From contig NZ_JAFMZQ010000002.1 of assembly GCF_024436415.1 (NCBI RefSeq), positions 186,001 to 250,000 on the forward strand: a stretch of 64,000 nucleotides of DNA. The letters run 5' to 3'. Below the pieces are notes generated by a model. It saw only the letters and a list, made by a program, of their open reading frames with translations, searched no databases and had not been told where the DNA came from. A program made the translations under genes and the position numbers. This document shows, one piece after another, positions 44,274-54,654 of the stretch (position 1 is the first letter of the stretch; each line of letters opens with the position of its first letter). The stretch comes from Pedobacter deserti (GTDB taxonomy: Bacteria; Bacteroidota; Bacteroidia; Sphingobacteriales; Sphingobacteriaceae).

Positions 44274-45263
44274 ATGAACATAGCGATAAACGGATTTGGC
44301 CGGATAGGCCGTATTTTTCTCCGTGCGGCATTGGAGCGAGGTATTAATGTTGTAGCCATAAACGATGTAGGAGAGCTCGAAACGCTCGCGCACCTGTTTA
44401 AGTATGATAGTGTTCATCGCGGATTCAGGGGTTCCGTTGATATTGTAAAGGGCGGTTTGCTGATCGATGGAAAGAAGATTTCAATATTTCATGAAAGTAA
44501 ACCTGACTTGTTACCCTGGCGGGAACTCGATATTGATATTGTTGTAGAGGCCACGGGCCGGTTTGCCTCAAGAGAAGGCGGACAGATGCATATTAATGCC
44601 GGTGCCAAACAGGTTGTGTTGTCAGCACCTTCGTCAGACAGGCAAGTACCTACAGTGGTTTTGGGAGTCAATGATCATCGTGTTGACCTAACTGCGCCAA
44701 TACTTTCCAATGCTTCATGTACGACCAATAACGTAGCACCTATGGTGAAAATACTGGACGAGCTGTGGGGTATCTCAGATGGATATATAACAACTGTGCA
44801 TTCTATGACCGGCGATCAGAATCTGCATGATGCGAGTCACAAAGACCTCAGGCGAGCCCGTGCAGCATCAGCTTCTATAATACCGACCACCACTGGCGCT
44901 GCGAAGGCTATTACCACGATATTTCCTCACCTGACCGATAAACTGGGCGGCGCAGGTATTCGTGTGCCTGTCCTTAACGGCTCATTAACCGACTTCACCT
45001 GTATTCTTAAGTCTACAGCTTCGGTTCCGGAAATAAATGAAGCTTTCAGGCTTGCCGCAGCTGGCGAGTTGAAAGGTATTCTTCAGTATACAGCCGACCC
45101 TATTGTTTCGGTAGATATATTAGACAATACGCATTCCTGTATATTCGATGCGGGCCTCACCTCAATAGTAGGGGATCTTGTTAAAGTTGTAGGTTGGTAC
45201 GACAATGAATCGGGTTACTCTGCCCGGTTGGCCGACCTGATTCTTAAGATGATCAATAATTAA
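44274..45263 (+). CDS. gap: Glyceraldehyde-3-phosphate dehydrogenase
   Basis: This 329-residue glycolytic enzyme oxidises glyceraldehyde-3-phosphate with NAD. The N-terminal Rossmann motif is INGFGRIGR; the catalytic cysteine is C149 in SNASCTTNN; the downstream conserved WYDNESGYSARL is present. I start it at ATG 44274; a TTG directly before it could be read as an alternative start. Pgk follows 74 bases later with its own -7 element, so this is a glycolysis pair. Confidence 0.96.
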   Translation: MNIAINGFGRIGRIFLRAALERGINVVAINDVGELETLAHLFKYDSVHRGFRGSVDIVKGGLLIDGKKISIFHESKPDLLPWRELDIDIVVEATGRFASREGGQMHINAGAKQVVLSAPSSDRQVPTVVLGVNDHRVDLTAPILSNASCTTNNVAPMVKILDELWGISDGYITTVHSMTGDQNLHDASHKDLRRARAASASIIPTTTGAAKAITTIFPHLTDKLGGAGIRVPVLNGSLTDFTCILKSTASVPEINEAFRLAAAGELKGILQYTADPIVSVDILDNTHSCIFDAGLTSIVGDLVKVVGWYDNESGYSARLADLILKMINN

Positions 45264-45298
45264 TTAAAGAAACTGTACTCACATCCGGCCAGGCTCCT

Positions 45299-45306
45299 TA
45301 TATTTG
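45299..45306 (+). promoter_or_regulatory. -7 promoter element for pgk
   Basis: TATATTTG (TAnnTTTG consensus) lies 31 bases before the pgk start codon, within the gap-pgk intergenic region. Confidence 0.55.
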
Positions 45307-45337
45307 GTGATCTCATTAATAACTATTAACAACCTTT

Positions 45338-46525
45338 ATGAAAACTATTGATCAATTTGATTTTAAGGATAAAAAAGCGCTTATCCGCGTCGACTTTAAT
45401 GTGCCTCTGGATAGCGACTTCAATATAACCGACGACAAACGTATGCGGGCGGCGATCCCTACGATCAATAAAATAATCGATGACGGAGGAAGCGTTATTC
45501 TGATGTCTCACCTTGGTCGGCCAAAAGGCGGCCCGGAAGATAAATTTTCGCTTAAACATATCGTTGGTGATCTTTCCAGGATGCTTGGGAAGGAAGTCTC
45601 GTTTGCTTCAGACTGTATAGGCGACCAAGCTATTGAAGCTTCTAAAAATCTGACGCCTGGTGGAGTGCTTCTGCTTGAGAACCTTCGTTTTTACAAAGAA
45701 GAAGAGAAAGGCGACAGAGCCTTCGCTGAAAAATTGTCTTTACTTGGTGACGTTTACGTTAATGATGCTTTTGGTACGGCCCATCGTGCTCATGCCTCAA
45801 CGGCAGTTATTGCGCAGTTCTTTGCAGACAAATACTTTGGCTACCTAATGGCAGAGGAGGTGAAAAACGCAGAGAAAGTCATTAATGGGGCAGATAAGCC
45901 ATTCACTGCAATTATGGGTGGTGCTAAGGTTTCGGATAAAATCCTGCTTATTGAAAACCTTTTGGAAAAAGTGGACAATCTGATCATTGGCGGTGGTATG
46001 GCTTACACTTTTGCGAAAGCTCAGGGTGGAGAAATAGGTACTTCGTTGCTGGAGGAAGACCGTATGCAACTTTGTCTGGAATTACTCGAAAAGGCTAAGA
46101 CAAAAGGTGTTAAATTATATTTGCCTGTAGATACGGTGATAGCGGATAAGTTTGATAATGATGCGGCCCGCGATGTAGTCGAGAGCGGGAAAATTCCTCA
46201 AGATTGGATGGGATTAGATATTGGTCCTAAGACTGCTGAATTATTTTCGGAAGTGATCCAAAGTTCAAAAACCCTCCTTTGGAACGGCCCGATGGGCGTC
46301 TTTGAAATGGCAAACTTTGAGCAAGGTACTCGTGCAGTAGCAGAGGCTGTGGTTTCGGCAACAAAAGCAGGAGCTTTTTCATTAATAGGAGGCGGAGACT
46401 CTGCTGCGGCGATTGCTAAATTTAACCTCGAAGAAGAAGTTAGTTATGTTTCGACCGGAGGGGGTGCTTTACTGGAATATATGGAGGGTAAAGAACTGCC
46501 TGGTGTCAAAGCAATAAATGAATAG
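45338..46525 (+). CDS. pgk: Phosphoglycerate kinase
   Basis: This 395-residue enzyme transfers phosphate from 1,3-bisphosphoglycerate to ADP. Motifs are complete: [14 protein letters not shown] (N-lobe), [60 protein letters not shown] and the C-lobe nucleotide site [14 protein letters not shown]. Length is normal. It ends with a strong terminator before the dcw cluster. Confidence 0.97.
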   Translation: MKTIDQFDFKDKKALIRVDFNVPLDSDFNITDDKRMRAAIPTINKIIDDGGSVILMSHLGRPKGGPEDKFSLKHIVGDLSRMLGKEVSFASDCIGDQAIEASKNLTPGGVLLLENLRFYKEEEKGDRAFAEKLSLLGDVYVNDAFGTAHRAHASTAVIAQFFADKYFGYLMAEEVKNAEKVINGADKPFTAIMGGAKVSDKILLIENLLEKVDNLIIGGGMAYTFAKAQGGEIGTSLLEEDRMQLCLELLEKAKTKGVKLYLPVDTVIADKFDNDAARDVVESGKIPQDWMGLDIGPKTAELFSEVIQSSKTLLWNGPMGVFEMANFEQGTRAVAEAVVSATKAGAFSLIGGGDSAAAIAKFNLEEEVSYVSTGGGALLEYMEGKELPGVKAINE

Positions 46526-46546
46526 TTTAGTGTACATAACACTGCT

Positions 46547-46580
46547 AAACGCTCCGGTCTAAAGACCGGAGCGTTTTTTT
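46547..46580 (+). terminator. Rho-independent terminator after pgk
   Basis: AAACGCTCCGGTCT (46547-46560) pairs with AGACCGGAGCGTTT, and the T-tract runs through 46581. The stem is GC-rich and perfect, which separates pgk from the mraZ operon. Confidence 0.92.
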
Positions 46581-46650
46581 TAGCCACTTTTTCCCACGTT
46601 CTGTGCTTCGTAAAATGACATTTTTGATTGCATTTGGGGGCTTTTGATTT

Positions 46651-46659
46651 TGTGGAAAA
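46651..46659 (-). promoter_or_regulatory. DnaA-box-like site upstream of mraZ
   Basis: TGTGGAAAA on the plus strand is TTTTCCACA on the minus strand, matching the TTWTNCACA DnaA-box pattern. It lies 14 bases before the first of the mraZ direct repeats. A single match could be chance. Confidence 0.3.
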
Positions 46660-46664
46660 CTTTT

Positions 46665-46694
46665 TGTGGTAGAATGTGGTAGAATGTGGTAGAA
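46665..46694 (+). promoter_or_regulatory. Three 10-bp direct repeats, probable MraZ operator
   Basis: TGTGGTAGAA occurs three times head-to-tail (46665, 46675, 46685) about 40 bases before the mraZ ATG. MraZ of E. coli binds several G-rich 5-base repeats (TGGGN) spaced by 5 bases in its own promoter; the TGTGG core at exactly 10-bp periodicity upstream of mraZ fits autoregulation of the dcw operon. A GTG inside the third repeat opens the mraZ frame but is not the likely start. Confidence 0.7.
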
Positions 46695-46733
46695 CTACCT
46701 ATTTTTACACTACATAAAGGTGCACTATTCATT

Positions 46734-47207
46734 ATGTTTCAATTGTTAGGGGAATTTGATTGCAAATTAGATGCGAAAGGACGCTTGATGGTGCCTTCGA
46801 GTCTGAGGAAACAATTGCCTGATGTGGAACAAGAGGGTCTCGTAATAAACAGGGGGTTTGAAAAGCACCTGGTTATCTATCCCAAAAAAGTATGGGAAGC
46901 TGTCGTTGCTGATCTGAGTAAACTTAATCCCTACGAACCCAAGACCCGGGAGTTTATTCGTTTGTTTACCAGAGGTGCTACAGAATTGACACTTGATGCT
47001 GCAGGGCGGGTAAATTTGCCTAAAACGCTTCTTGAATCTGTAGGTGTAGATGTCAGTACAGATTTGGTTCTTGCGTGTCAGATCGACAAAATCGAGGTAT
47101 GGTCTAAGAAAGCATACGAGGCTTTGTTTGATAAAGATCCAGCTGATTTTGCTGCACTTGCCGCGGATGTAATGGGCGATAAGAACAGGAGGGACGATGG
47201 AGTATAG
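46734..47207 (+). CDS. mraZ: MraZ transcriptional regulator
   Basis: This 157-residue protein is the DNA-binding repressor that opens the dcw cluster. It has two AbrB/MraZ repeats: FDCKLDAKGRLMVPSSLRKQL (residues about 8-28) and ELTLDAAGRVNLPKTLLESV (about 84-103), each with the DxxGR signature. I start it at ATG 46734, where family members begin (MF..GEF); an upstream GTG (46686) lies inside the operator repeats. It overlaps rsmH by 11 bases. Confidence 0.95.
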   Translation: MFQLLGEFDCKLDAKGRLMVPSSLRKQLPDVEQEGLVINRGFEKHLVIYPKKVWEAVVADLSKLNPYEPKTREFIRLFTRGATELTLDAAGRVNLPKTLLESVGVDVSTDLVLACQIDKIEVWSKKAYEALFDKDPADFAALAADVMGDKNRRDDGV

Positions 47208-48102
47208 CTATCATACGCCTGTATTGTTAAAAGAAGCGGTGGAAGGCCTTGCGATCAAGCCAGATGGTGTATATGTCGACGTTACTTTTGGCGGTGGTGG
47301 GCATTCAAGGGAAATTTTGAAGGCTTTGGGGGATAAAGGCGTGCTGGTGGCTTTTGATCAGGATCCCGACGCTCAGCGAAATATCATTAAGGATTCGCGG
47401 TTTAAGTTTGTGGATCAGAATTTTGCTTTCTTAAAAAATAACTTACGTTTGCTCGGTATCGCTAAAGTAGATGGTATTTTGGCTGATCTCGGTGTATCAT
47501 CGCATCAGTTTAACGAAGCTGACAGGGGATTTTCCACGAGATACGACGCCGAGCTGAATATGCGCATGGATAAACAGGGTGATCTCACTGCTGCTTCCAT
47601 ATTGAATACCTATGCGGAAGATCTGCTTCACAAGATATTTGGTGTCTATGGAGAGATAAAGAACGCGAGATCTCTAGCTAAGGCTGTGGTTACTGCCAGA
47701 CTTGAGCGACCTATTACCACACTCTCTGATTTTAAAAGTCTCGCTTCAGGTCTGATTCCGCGCGGAAGGGAAAATAAATATCTCGCCCAGGTTTTTCAGG
47801 CCTTACGTATTGAAGTAAATCAGGAAATGCATGTGCTTGAGCAGTTTCTTTTGCAAAGTGCTGAGATTTTGAAGCCTGGCGGCCGTTTGGTAGTCATATC
47901 CTACCATTCGCTTGAAGACCGGCCAGTAAAGAATTTTCTCTCAAAAGGGAAATTCAAAGGAGAAGTTGATAAAGATTTTTATGGAAATCAGCAAAAGCCC
48001 TTTGAGGTGATTACGAGAAAGGCCGTTGTTGCAGGGGCCGATGAGCTCGCTAAAAACAGCCGTGCAAGAAGTGCTAAATTAAGGATAGGAGGTAGGCTAT
48101 GA
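47197..48102 (+). CDS. rsmH: 16S rRNA (cytosine-1402-N4) methyltransferase
   Basis: This 301-residue SAM-dependent enzyme methylates the ribosomal P site at C1402. Visible motifs are YHTPVLLKEAVEGL, YVDVTFGGGGHSREIL (SAM binding), ILADLGVSSHQFNEADRGFS and VISYHSLEDRPVKNF. It overlaps mraZ by 11 bases and ftsL by 4 (ATGA), so translation is probably coupled. Confidence 0.96.
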   Translation: MEYSYHTPVLLKEAVEGLAIKPDGVYVDVTFGGGGHSREILKALGDKGVLVAFDQDPDAQRNIIKDSRFKFVDQNFAFLKNNLRLLGIAKVDGILADLGVSSHQFNEADRGFSTRYDAELNMRMDKQGDLTAASILNTYAEDLLHKIFGVYGEIKNARSLAKAVVTARLERPITTLSDFKSLASGLIPRGRENKYLAQVFQALRIEVNQEMHVLEQFLLQSAEILKPGGRLVVISYHSLEDRPVKNFLSKGKFKGEVDKDFYGNQQKPFEVITRKAVVAGADELAKNSRARSAKLRIGGRL

Positions 48103-48506
48103 ATAACGAGTTTGTGAAAAGCCCTCGGCTGAATGAGGAGGCTGACGATGCGCTGGATATTCGGGTGAAAACCGTTCCCGAATCAGATAGTTCTTTCGTA
48201 AAGAAACTCTTCGCTGATGGTGTTATCAGTAAAGAGGCTGCAACTAAATTGCTTCCTTTTCTGATCTTTCTTTCCGTGCTTGGAATGCTGTATATCGCAA
48301 ACAGTCACATGGCGATTGGGAATATTCGTGATATCGACCGGTTAAATAAAGAAGTCAAAGAACTTAGCTGGGAATACAAGTCATTGAAGGCTGACTTGAT
48401 GTTTAAGAGTAAGCTCACCGAAGTTGCAAAAAAGGTAGATACCCTCGGTATTAAAGTATTAACGGAGCCTCCGAAGAAAATAGTTATCCACAGGAATGAG
48501 CATTAG
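48099..48506 (+). CDS. ftsL: FtsL-like division protein
   Basis: This 135-residue bitopic membrane protein has a cytoplasmic N-terminus of about 55 residues, one membrane helix (LLPFLIFLSVLGMLYIANSH, about 58-77) and a short periplasmic coiled coil (IDRLNKEVKELSWEYKSLKADLM). Size, topology and position between rsmH and the penicillin-binding protein identify it; sequence conservation in FtsL is low. It overlaps ftsI by 11 bases. Confidence 0.82.
   Translation: MNNEFVKSPRLNEEADDALDIRVKTVPESDSSFVKKLFADGVISKEAATKLLPFLIFLSVLGMLYIANSHMAIGNIRDIDRLNKEVKELSWEYKSLKADLMFKSKLTEVAKKVDTLGIKVLTEPPKKIVIHRNEH
48484..48492 (+). promoter_or_regulatory. DnaA-box match at the ftsL/ftsI junction
   Basis: TTATCCACA is an exact match to the consensus DnaA box. 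It lies within the last codons of ftsL, 3 bases before the ftsI start, so coding constraint may explain it. Confidence 0.3.
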
Positions 48507-50598
48507 GGCCAATATATTATTACGGGTGTATCTTGCTTTCGGCTTGATTGTGCTGTTCGCAGTAGCGGTCTTAGTTAAGCTGTTTGATGTCCAGTACGTT
48601 GAGGGCGAGAGGTGGCGGGCTATGGCGGATAGTCTGTCTACAAAATATGTTAATGTCGAAGCTGCGAGAGGCAATATCTACTCTGTCGACGGAAGTCTGC
48701 TGGCTACCTCAATCCCTGAGTATGAACTTAGAATGGATACGTATGCTGGTGGTATAGCTGATAACGACATTTTTGAAGAAAAAGTCGATTCATTGGCGAT
48801 TAAATTGTCATCGTTCTTCGGTGATAAAAGCGCCAAGGAATACTCTCGATATCTGAGATCGGCGAGACGCGATAGCGCTCGGTATCTTCTCATAAAACGA
48901 AAAGTAGGATATCAGGATCTTAAGACAGTGCGAACATTTCCTCTGTTCAATGTAGGTAAATATACCGGCGGACTTATTGCAGTTCAGCAAAACAAACGAA
49001 TAAGACCCTTTAAATATCTTGCTGCACGTACCATTGGTTATAAAAATGAAAACGTAAGTAATGGCGTTGGTCTGGAGGGTGCGTATGGCGAGTACATCAA
49101 TGGGGAATCGGGAAAGAGGTTAGTGCAGCGTTTGGCTGGAGGCGTGTGGATGCCTGTCAATGAAGAAGCGGAAGTTGCCCCGAAAGAGGGTGCTGATATT
49201 ATATCTACAATTGATATTAATGTTCAGGACCTCGCACAGAGCGCGCTGGAAAGACAACTGAAAGTAAGTGACGCTGACCATGGAACTGTGATTGTGATGG
49301 AAGTTTCGTCTGGAGAAGTCCGCGCGGTAGCTAATTACACCAGGGTAGCAGAGGGCGTGTATTCGGAGCAGTTTAATTACGCGATCGGAGGTCGGCAGGA
49401 TCCAGGTTCCACCTTCAAGTTGGCTTCTTACATGGCGCTGCTTGAAGATAGGAAAATTGATACCAACACCTTAGTTGAAACGGGAGATGGGTTTTACCGC
49501 ATCCCCGGTCATACCATAAAAGATTCTCATGGTGGCATCGGTACGGTGACGGTAAAGAAGGCATTTGAAGAATCGGCAAATACGGCAATCGCTAAATTGG
49601 TCAACATACATTATAAGGATAACCCATCAGCATTTACAGATCATTTGTATCGTATACACATGAATGAAAAGCTAAGATTACAAATACCTGGCGAAGCGCA
49701 ACCCGTTATAAAAAATCCTGAATTCAAAAGCTGGAATAAAAATATGACCCTGCCTCAGATGGCCTATGGTTATGAAATGCAGATCACACCCTTGCAGATG
49801 CTTGCTTTTTATAACGCCATAGCAAACAACGGGAAGTATATCGCACCAATTTTTGTACGGGAAATACGGCGTCTGGGGAATCCGATAGAACGATTTGAAG
49901 CGCGGGTGATCCATGATCAGGTTTGTTCGCCTGAGACGGTCAAGAAACTTCAGGCGATGCTTGAAGGTGTTGTAAAGGAGGGAACAGGAAAGTTGATGGG
50001 GTCGCCGTACTACCGGGTAGCAGGTAAAACGGGTACAGCCCAGGTTGCCGATGCCAATAAAGGATATAAGGCTAAACGGAGTTACCAAGCTTCCTTCTGT
50101 GGTTATTTTCCTGCAGATAAGCCTAAGTATTCGATTATGGTGGCAATCAACGGCCCAAAGAACGGATACTACGGCGCAACCGTAGCGGGTCCCGTGTTCA
50201 AGGAGATAGCTGACCGAATCTATGCAAGTGATATGGAGATGTATAACGACATTCCGCAGTATGTTGTTGGTAACGACAATGCGCCGAGGGCTAAGGCAGG
50301 GCCTGACAAGGTTGTCCGGAAAGTATACCATGCTTTTGGCATAACATCGCTTCATGCATCAGCTTCCAATTACAGGAGTGTGAGCGACGCAAATAGTGGT
50401 GCAGGTTATCAGGAACTCAACAATGCTAAGGATATTATGCCCGATGTGAACGGTATGGGACTGCGTGATGCGCTCTATGTATTGGGGAATGCCGGGTTGA
50501 AAACTAAGGTTCGCGGACATGGTCAGGTCATAAGCCAATCAATTCCCGCGGGCGTAAGAATTGGCAAAGGTCTCTTGGTAAAATTAGAATTACGATAG
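48496..50598 (+). CDS. ftsI: Division-specific penicillin-binding transpeptidase with PASTA domain
   Basis: This 700-residue septal peptidoglycan transpeptidase (PBP3 class) has a short cytoplasmic tail, one membrane helix (about 10-32), the dimerisation/pedestal domain with EAARGNIYSVDGSLLA, and the transpeptidase domain. The active-site triads are S305-K308 (STFK), S360-N362 (SAN) and K511-G513 (KTG). The C-terminus has one PASTA-like repeat (MPDVNGMGLRDALYVLGNAGLK, about 627-700). It cross-links septal wall with FtsW, encoded downstream. It ends 1 base before murE. Confidence 0.95.
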   Translation: MSIRANILLRVYLAFGLIVLFAVAVLVKLFDVQYVEGERWRAMADSLSTKYVNVEAARGNIYSVDGSLLATSIPEYELRMDTYAGGIADNDIFEEKVDSLAIKLSSFFGDKSAKEYSRYLRSARRDSARYLLIKRKVGYQDLKTVRTFPLFNVGKYTGGLIAVQQNKRIRPFKYLAARTIGYKNENVSNGVGLEGAYGEYINGESGKRLVQRLAGGVWMPVNEEAEVAPKEGADIISTIDINVQDLAQSALERQLKVSDADHGTVIVMEVSSGEVRAVANYTRVAEGVYSEQFNYAIGGRQDPGSTFKLASYMALLEDRKIDTNTLVETGDGFYRIPGHTIKDSHGGIGTVTVKKAFEESANTAIAKLVNIHYKDNPSAFTDHLYRIHMNEKLRLQIPGEAQPVIKNPEFKSWNKNMTLPQMAYGYEMQITPLQMLAFYNAIANNGKYIAPIFVREIRRLGNPIERFEARVIHDQVCSPETVKKLQAMLEGVVKEGTGKLMGSPYYRVAGKTGTAQVADANKGYKAKRSYQASFCGYFPADKPKYSIMVAINGPKNGYYGATVAGPVFKEIADRIYASDMEMYNDIPQYVVGNDNAPRAKAGPDKVVRKVYHAFGITSLHASASNYRSVSDANSGAGYQELNNAKDIMPDVNGMGLRDALYVLGNAGLKTKVRGHGQVISQSIPAGVRIGKGLLVKLELR

Positions 50599-50599
50599 C

Positions 50600-52057
50600 A
50601 TGCAACTACAGGACGTTTTATATGGGGTAGCAACACTAGCGGTGAAGGGCAGGGTTGATGTCGTCATAACTGAGCTAGCCTTTGATTCGCGCAAAGCGAA
50701 GTCTGGTGCAGCATTTATCGCTGTTAAAGGTACGCAAACCGACGGGCACGATCATATTACTTCTGCTGTGGATCATGGTGCATCTGTTGTTGTGTGTGAA
50801 CATTTTCCGCCAGTTGTTTTGGCGGAAGTAACTTACATACAGGTCGCCGACAGTGCGGACGCATTAGGTGTCATGGCGGCCAACTTCTATAACCATCCTT
50901 CTGCCAAACTGCAACTGTTGGGTATTACAGGTACCAACGGGAAAACAACCATAGCAACCTTGCTTTTTAGGTTGTTCCAGCGGTTGGGTTATAAAGCAGG
51001 ACTTATTTCCACAGTTCAAAATCAGATCGGGGCAGAAGTAGTTCCGTCCACGCATACCACGCCAGATCCATTGTCTCTAAATCGGCTTCTTCAACAGATG
51101 GTGAATGCAGGTTGTACCTATTGCTTCATGGAAGTGAGTTCGCATGCCGTAGTTCAAAAAAGGATTAAAGGGCTCGTTTTCGCCGGAGGTGTCTTTACCA
51201 ATATCACCCACGACCATCTCGATTTTCACGGAACCTTCGACAACTATATCAGGGCAAAAAAAGGTTTCTTTGATGTCTTGCCCAAAAGCGCCTTTGCACT
51301 TACAAATATGGATGACAAGAACGGTATGGTTATGTTGCAAAACACACAGGCGGCTAAAAAGACCTATTCGCTCAAGCAGCTTGCTGACTTCAATGCCCGT
51401 GTCCTTGAAAACGGTTTCAAAGGGCTCCATCTTGAAGTTGCAGGTAGGGAAGTTTTTTTCAAGTTAATAGGATCCTTTAACGCCTATAATTTACTAGCCG
51501 TATACGGTGCAGCGGTTTCCCTAGGTCAGGATGCATTGTCAGTATTAACGACATTGAGCAGTCTGGACGGCGCCGAAGGCAGGTTTGATCATATTGTATC
51601 TGCAGAAAACGTCATGGCAATTGTCGACTATGCACATACTCCGGATGCGCTGCAAAACGTGCTTAACACTATACAAGACATACGCAAGGGTACCGAGCAG
51701 GTTATAACCGTGGTGGGCTGCGGAGGAGACAGGGACAAGCTCAAGCGTCCTGTTATGGCTCAGGTGGCTTGCGACTGGAGTGACAAGGTTATCCTAACAT
51801 CCGATAATCCCCGTACTGAAGATCCGCTGGCTATATTAAACGACATGGAGCAAGGTGTGTCTCCTACCAATAAGCGTAAGGTCCTGACCATTTCAGATCG
51901 CCGGGAAGCAATAAGAACGGCTTGTCATATTGCCAAAGCCGGTGATATCATTTTATTGGCAGGTAAGGGTCACGAGAAATACCAGGAGATCAAGGGGGTA
52001 AAGCACCACTTTGACGATAAAGAGATATTAATGGAACAATTTAATCTGACGAATTAA
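50600..52057 (+). CDS. murE: UDP-MurNAc-L-Ala-D-Glu:meso-DAP ligase
   Basis: This 485-residue ATP-dependent ligase adds the third residue of the peptidoglycan stem peptide. The P-loop is [10 protein letters not shown] (about residue 112); HDHLDFHG and the carbamylated-lysine region are present; the DNPRTEDP motif (about residue 396) is the meso-diaminopimelate-binding DNPR signature, so the substrate is meso-DAP rather than lysine. Its stop and the mraY start share a base. Confidence 0.96.
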   Translation: MQLQDVLYGVATLAVKGRVDVVITELAFDSRKAKSGAAFIAVKGTQTDGHDHITSAVDHGASVVVCEHFPPVVLAEVTYIQVADSADALGVMAANFYNHPSAKLQLLGITGTNGKTTIATLLFRLFQRLGYKAGLISTVQNQIGAEVVPSTHTTPDPLSLNRLLQQMVNAGCTYCFMEVSSHAVVQKRIKGLVFAGGVFTNITHDHLDFHGTFDNYIRAKKGFFDVLPKSAFALTNMDDKNGMVMLQNTQAAKKTYSLKQLADFNARVLENGFKGLHLEVAGREVFFKLIGSFNAYNLLAVYGAAVSLGQDALSVLTTLSSLDGAEGRFDHIVSAENVMAIVDYAHTPDALQNVLNTIQDIRKGTEQVITVVGCGGDRDKLKRPVMAQVACDWSDKVILTSDNPRTEDPLAILNDMEQGVSPTNKRKVLTISDRREAIRTACHIAKAGDIILLAGKGHEKYQEIKGVKHHFDDKEILMEQFNLTN

Positions 52058-53304
52058 TGTTATATCATCTATTTGAGTATCTGAACCAGCATTATGACTT
52101 TCCAGGGTTGAGGTTGTTCCAATACATAACCTTCCGCACGTCTCTGGCTATTATTTTGTCGCTTATTATTACGACGGTATACGGAAGCAGGATAATCCGC
52201 TACCTTCAGAAAAAGCAGGTCGGAGAACCCGTTCGGAATTTAGGGCTGGAAGGCCAGATGCAGAAGCAAGGTACACCGACTATGGGAGGTATTATGATAC
52301 ATTTGGGTATCCTGGTTCCTACCTTGCTCCTTGCAAATCTAACCAATGTCTATGTGCTCCTGATGGTTGTCACAACCGTATGGATGGGGATAATCGGATT
52401 TGTGGACGACTATATAAAGGTTTTCAGAAAGAACAAAGAGGGACTAGCGGGCCGGTTTAAGATCGTAGGCCAGGTAGGTCTGGCCCTTATCATAGGATGG
52501 ACGATGTATTTCCACCCAAATATCGTGGTAAGACAAACGGTAGACGAAAGCAGTGCTTCGAAGGCATCAGCCCCAATGGTGTTAAGACAGAAGGGCGAGA
52601 GCTTCTATTACACTCAAGACGTAAAATCGACCCTTACTAACGTACCTTTCTATAAGAATAACGAATTCGACTATGCAAAAGTGCTTAAATTCCTGGGCCC
52701 CGGATATGAAAAATACGCGGTGTTCATATTTCTGCTATTTGTAGTCGTTATCGTAACTGCGGTCTCCAATGGAGCCAACATTACCGATGGCATTGACGGG
52801 CTCGCCACCGGTACGTCCGCAATTATTGGCGTAACTCTGGGGCTACTGGCATATGTCTCAGGTAATACCGTTATCGCGGATTATCTGAACATTATGTATA
52901 TCCCTAACTCCGGTGAGTTAATGATATTCGCCGGGGCTTTTGTCGGAGCATGCGTAGGCTTTCTGTGGTATAACTCCTACCCCGCACAGGTGTTCATGGG
53001 CGATACAGGTAGTTTGGCCATTGGGGGCATCATAGCAGCCTTTGCCATAATGATTAGAAAGGAACTTCTCATTCCAACCTTATGTGGGATCTTCCTGATA
53101 GAAAACCTTTCCGTAATTATTCAGGTGAGCTATTTTAAGTATACCCGTAAGCGCTTTGGCGAAGGCAGACGTATTTTTCTCATGTCACCCTTGCATCACC
53201 ACTACCAGAAAAAGGGCTATCACGAAGCTAAAATCGTTACCAGATTTTGGATTATTGGAATATTGCTGGCCATCATTACCATAATCACCCTAAAATTAAG
53301 ATAA
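52057..53304 (+). CDS. mraY: Phospho-MurNAc-pentapeptide transferase
   Basis: This 415-residue membrane enzyme makes lipid I on undecaprenyl phosphate. Motifs: [28 protein letters not shown] with the catalytic [17 protein letters not shown] and the HHHYQKKGY segment near the C-terminus. It is about 50 residues longer than the E. coli enzyme, because of an extra extracytoplasmic loop (about residues 160-215), which is usual in Bacteroidota. It overlaps murD by 1 base (TAATG). Confidence 0.96.
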   Translation: MLYHLFEYLNQHYDFPGLRLFQYITFRTSLAIILSLIITTVYGSRIIRYLQKKQVGEPVRNLGLEGQMQKQGTPTMGGIMIHLGILVPTLLLANLTNVYVLLMVVTTVWMGIIGFVDDYIKVFRKNKEGLAGRFKIVGQVGLALIIGWTMYFHPNIVVRQTVDESSASKASAPMVLRQKGESFYYTQDVKSTLTNVPFYKNNEFDYAKVLKFLGPGYEKYAVFIFLLFVVVIVTAVSNGANITDGIDGLATGTSAIIGVTLGLLAYVSGNTVIADYLNIMYIPNSGELMIFAGAFVGACVGFLWYNSYPAQVFMGDTGSLAIGGIIAAFAIMIRKELLIPTLCGIFLIENLSVIIQVSYFKYTRKRFGEGRRIFLMSPLHHHYQKKGYHEAKIVTRFWIIGILLAIITIITLKLR

Positions 53305-54653
53305 TGGAAAAGCAACTAGTCGTCATTTTGGGTGGGGGAGAAAGTGGAGTGGGTGCGGCAATGCTTGCGCAACAGAAGGGCTACGAGGTATTTCTGTCAG
53401 ACTCTGGCCATATACAGGAAAGATATCAGGCAAAGCTTCGCCAACTGAATATTTCTTTCGAGGAACTTGGTCACACCTACGAAAAGATAATGTCAGCCGC
53501 CGAAGTTATAAAAAGTCCTGGCATCCCTAGCAGCACTGCGTTGATCAAATCTTTGCAGGAGGCAGGGATACCGATAATATCCGAGATCGAATTTGCCAAG
53601 CGCTTTACATCAGCAAAAACGGTATGTATTACCGGTTCTAATGGTAAAACAACCACTACAATGCTGATTTACCATATTTTAAGGCGGGCGGGCTTAAACG
53701 TCGGTCTGGCGGGCAATATCGGAAACAGTTTCGCTGAAATGGTCGCCACTAGTTCCTTTGACTGGTACGTGCTCGAGCTTTCCAGTTTCATGCTTGATGA
53801 CATGTATCATTTTAAAGCCGATATAGCTGTTCTGCTAAATATTACTCCAGATCATCTTGACAGGTACGACTATAAGCTTGAAAACTATGCCAAATCTAAA
53901 ATGCGCATCACACAAAATCAAGGATCAGAAGATGTATTTGTCTATTGTGCCGACGATGTGGAGACACTGCGCGTAATGGATACCATGCAGATCAACGCCC
54001 GTAAGTACGCTTTTTCGCTCAACCAGGAATTGCCGCTGGGTGGCTTCGTAAAACAGGAAAGCATCCAAATCAATATAAACCCGAACCAAAACAACAAATT
54101 TACCATGTCTATCAGTGAGTTGGCTCTGCAGGGCAAGCATAATCTTTATAATTCAATGGCTTCCGGAATCGTAGCTAAAGTATTGGACATCAGAAATTCT
54201 ACCATCCGCGAGAGTATGGGCGATTTTAAAAATATCGCGCACAGGCTCGAGCATGTAGCGCGCATCTCTGGGGTCGATTATATAAATGATTCTAAGGCTA
54301 CCAATGTCAATTCCACATGGTATGCTCTGGAAAGCGTAAGCTCAGACGTGATATTGATCATGGGAGGGGTAGATAAAGGCAACGATTACAGCATGCTTAA
54401 AGATATGGTTCAGCAGAAGGTGAAAGCTATCGTTTGCTTGGGTAAAGACAACAAGCGGATCCACGAAGCATTTGAAGACGATGTAGACGTTATTGTAAAC
54501 ACTTTCTCGGCACATGAAGCCGTTCAGGTTGCCTACCATCTGGCAAAAAAAGGTGATACAGTGCTATTGTCCCCTGCTTGCGCCAGCTTTGATCTTTTCA
54601 AGAACTATGAAGATCGGGGCGACCAGTTTAAAGCGGCTGTTAAAGAGTTATAG
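53304..54653 (+). CDS. murD: UDP-MurNAc-L-alanine:D-glutamate ligase
   Basis: This 449-residue ligase adds D-glutamate to UDP-MurNAc-L-Ala. It has VVILGGGESGVGAAML (UDP-binding Rossmann start), the P-loop ITGSNGKTTTT, LNITPDHLDRYD, NDSKATNVNSTW and LLSPACASFDLFKNYEDRGDQF. ATG 53304 is chosen because it overlaps the mraY stop and gives the standard N-terminus; an upstream in-frame ATG lies inside mraY. Confidence 0.96.
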   Translation: MEKQLVVILGGGESGVGAAMLAQQKGYEVFLSDSGHIQERYQAKLRQLNISFEELGHTYEKIMSAAEVIKSPGIPSSTALIKSLQEAGIPIISEIEFAKRFTSAKTVCITGSNGKTTTTMLIYHILRRAGLNVGLAGNIGNSFAEMVATSSFDWYVLELSSFMLDDMYHFKADIAVLLNITPDHLDRYDYKLENYAKSKMRITQNQGSEDVFVYCADDVETLRVMDTMQINARKYAFSLNQELPLGGFVKQESIQININPNQNNKFTMSISELALQGKHNLYNSMASGIVAKVLDIRNSTIRESMGDFKNIAHRLEHVARISGVDYINDSKATNVNSTWYALESVSSDVILIMGGVDKGNDYSMLKDMVQQKVKAIVCLGKDNKRIHEAFEDDVDVIVNTFSAHEAVQVAYHLAKKGDTVLLSPACASFDLFKNYEDRGDQFKAAVKEL

Positions 54654-54654
54654 T

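Noticed and set aside
46665..46694. CRISPR-like repeat array upstream of mraZ
   Set aside because: The repeats are only 10 bp and contiguous with no spacers; no cas genes are present in the window.
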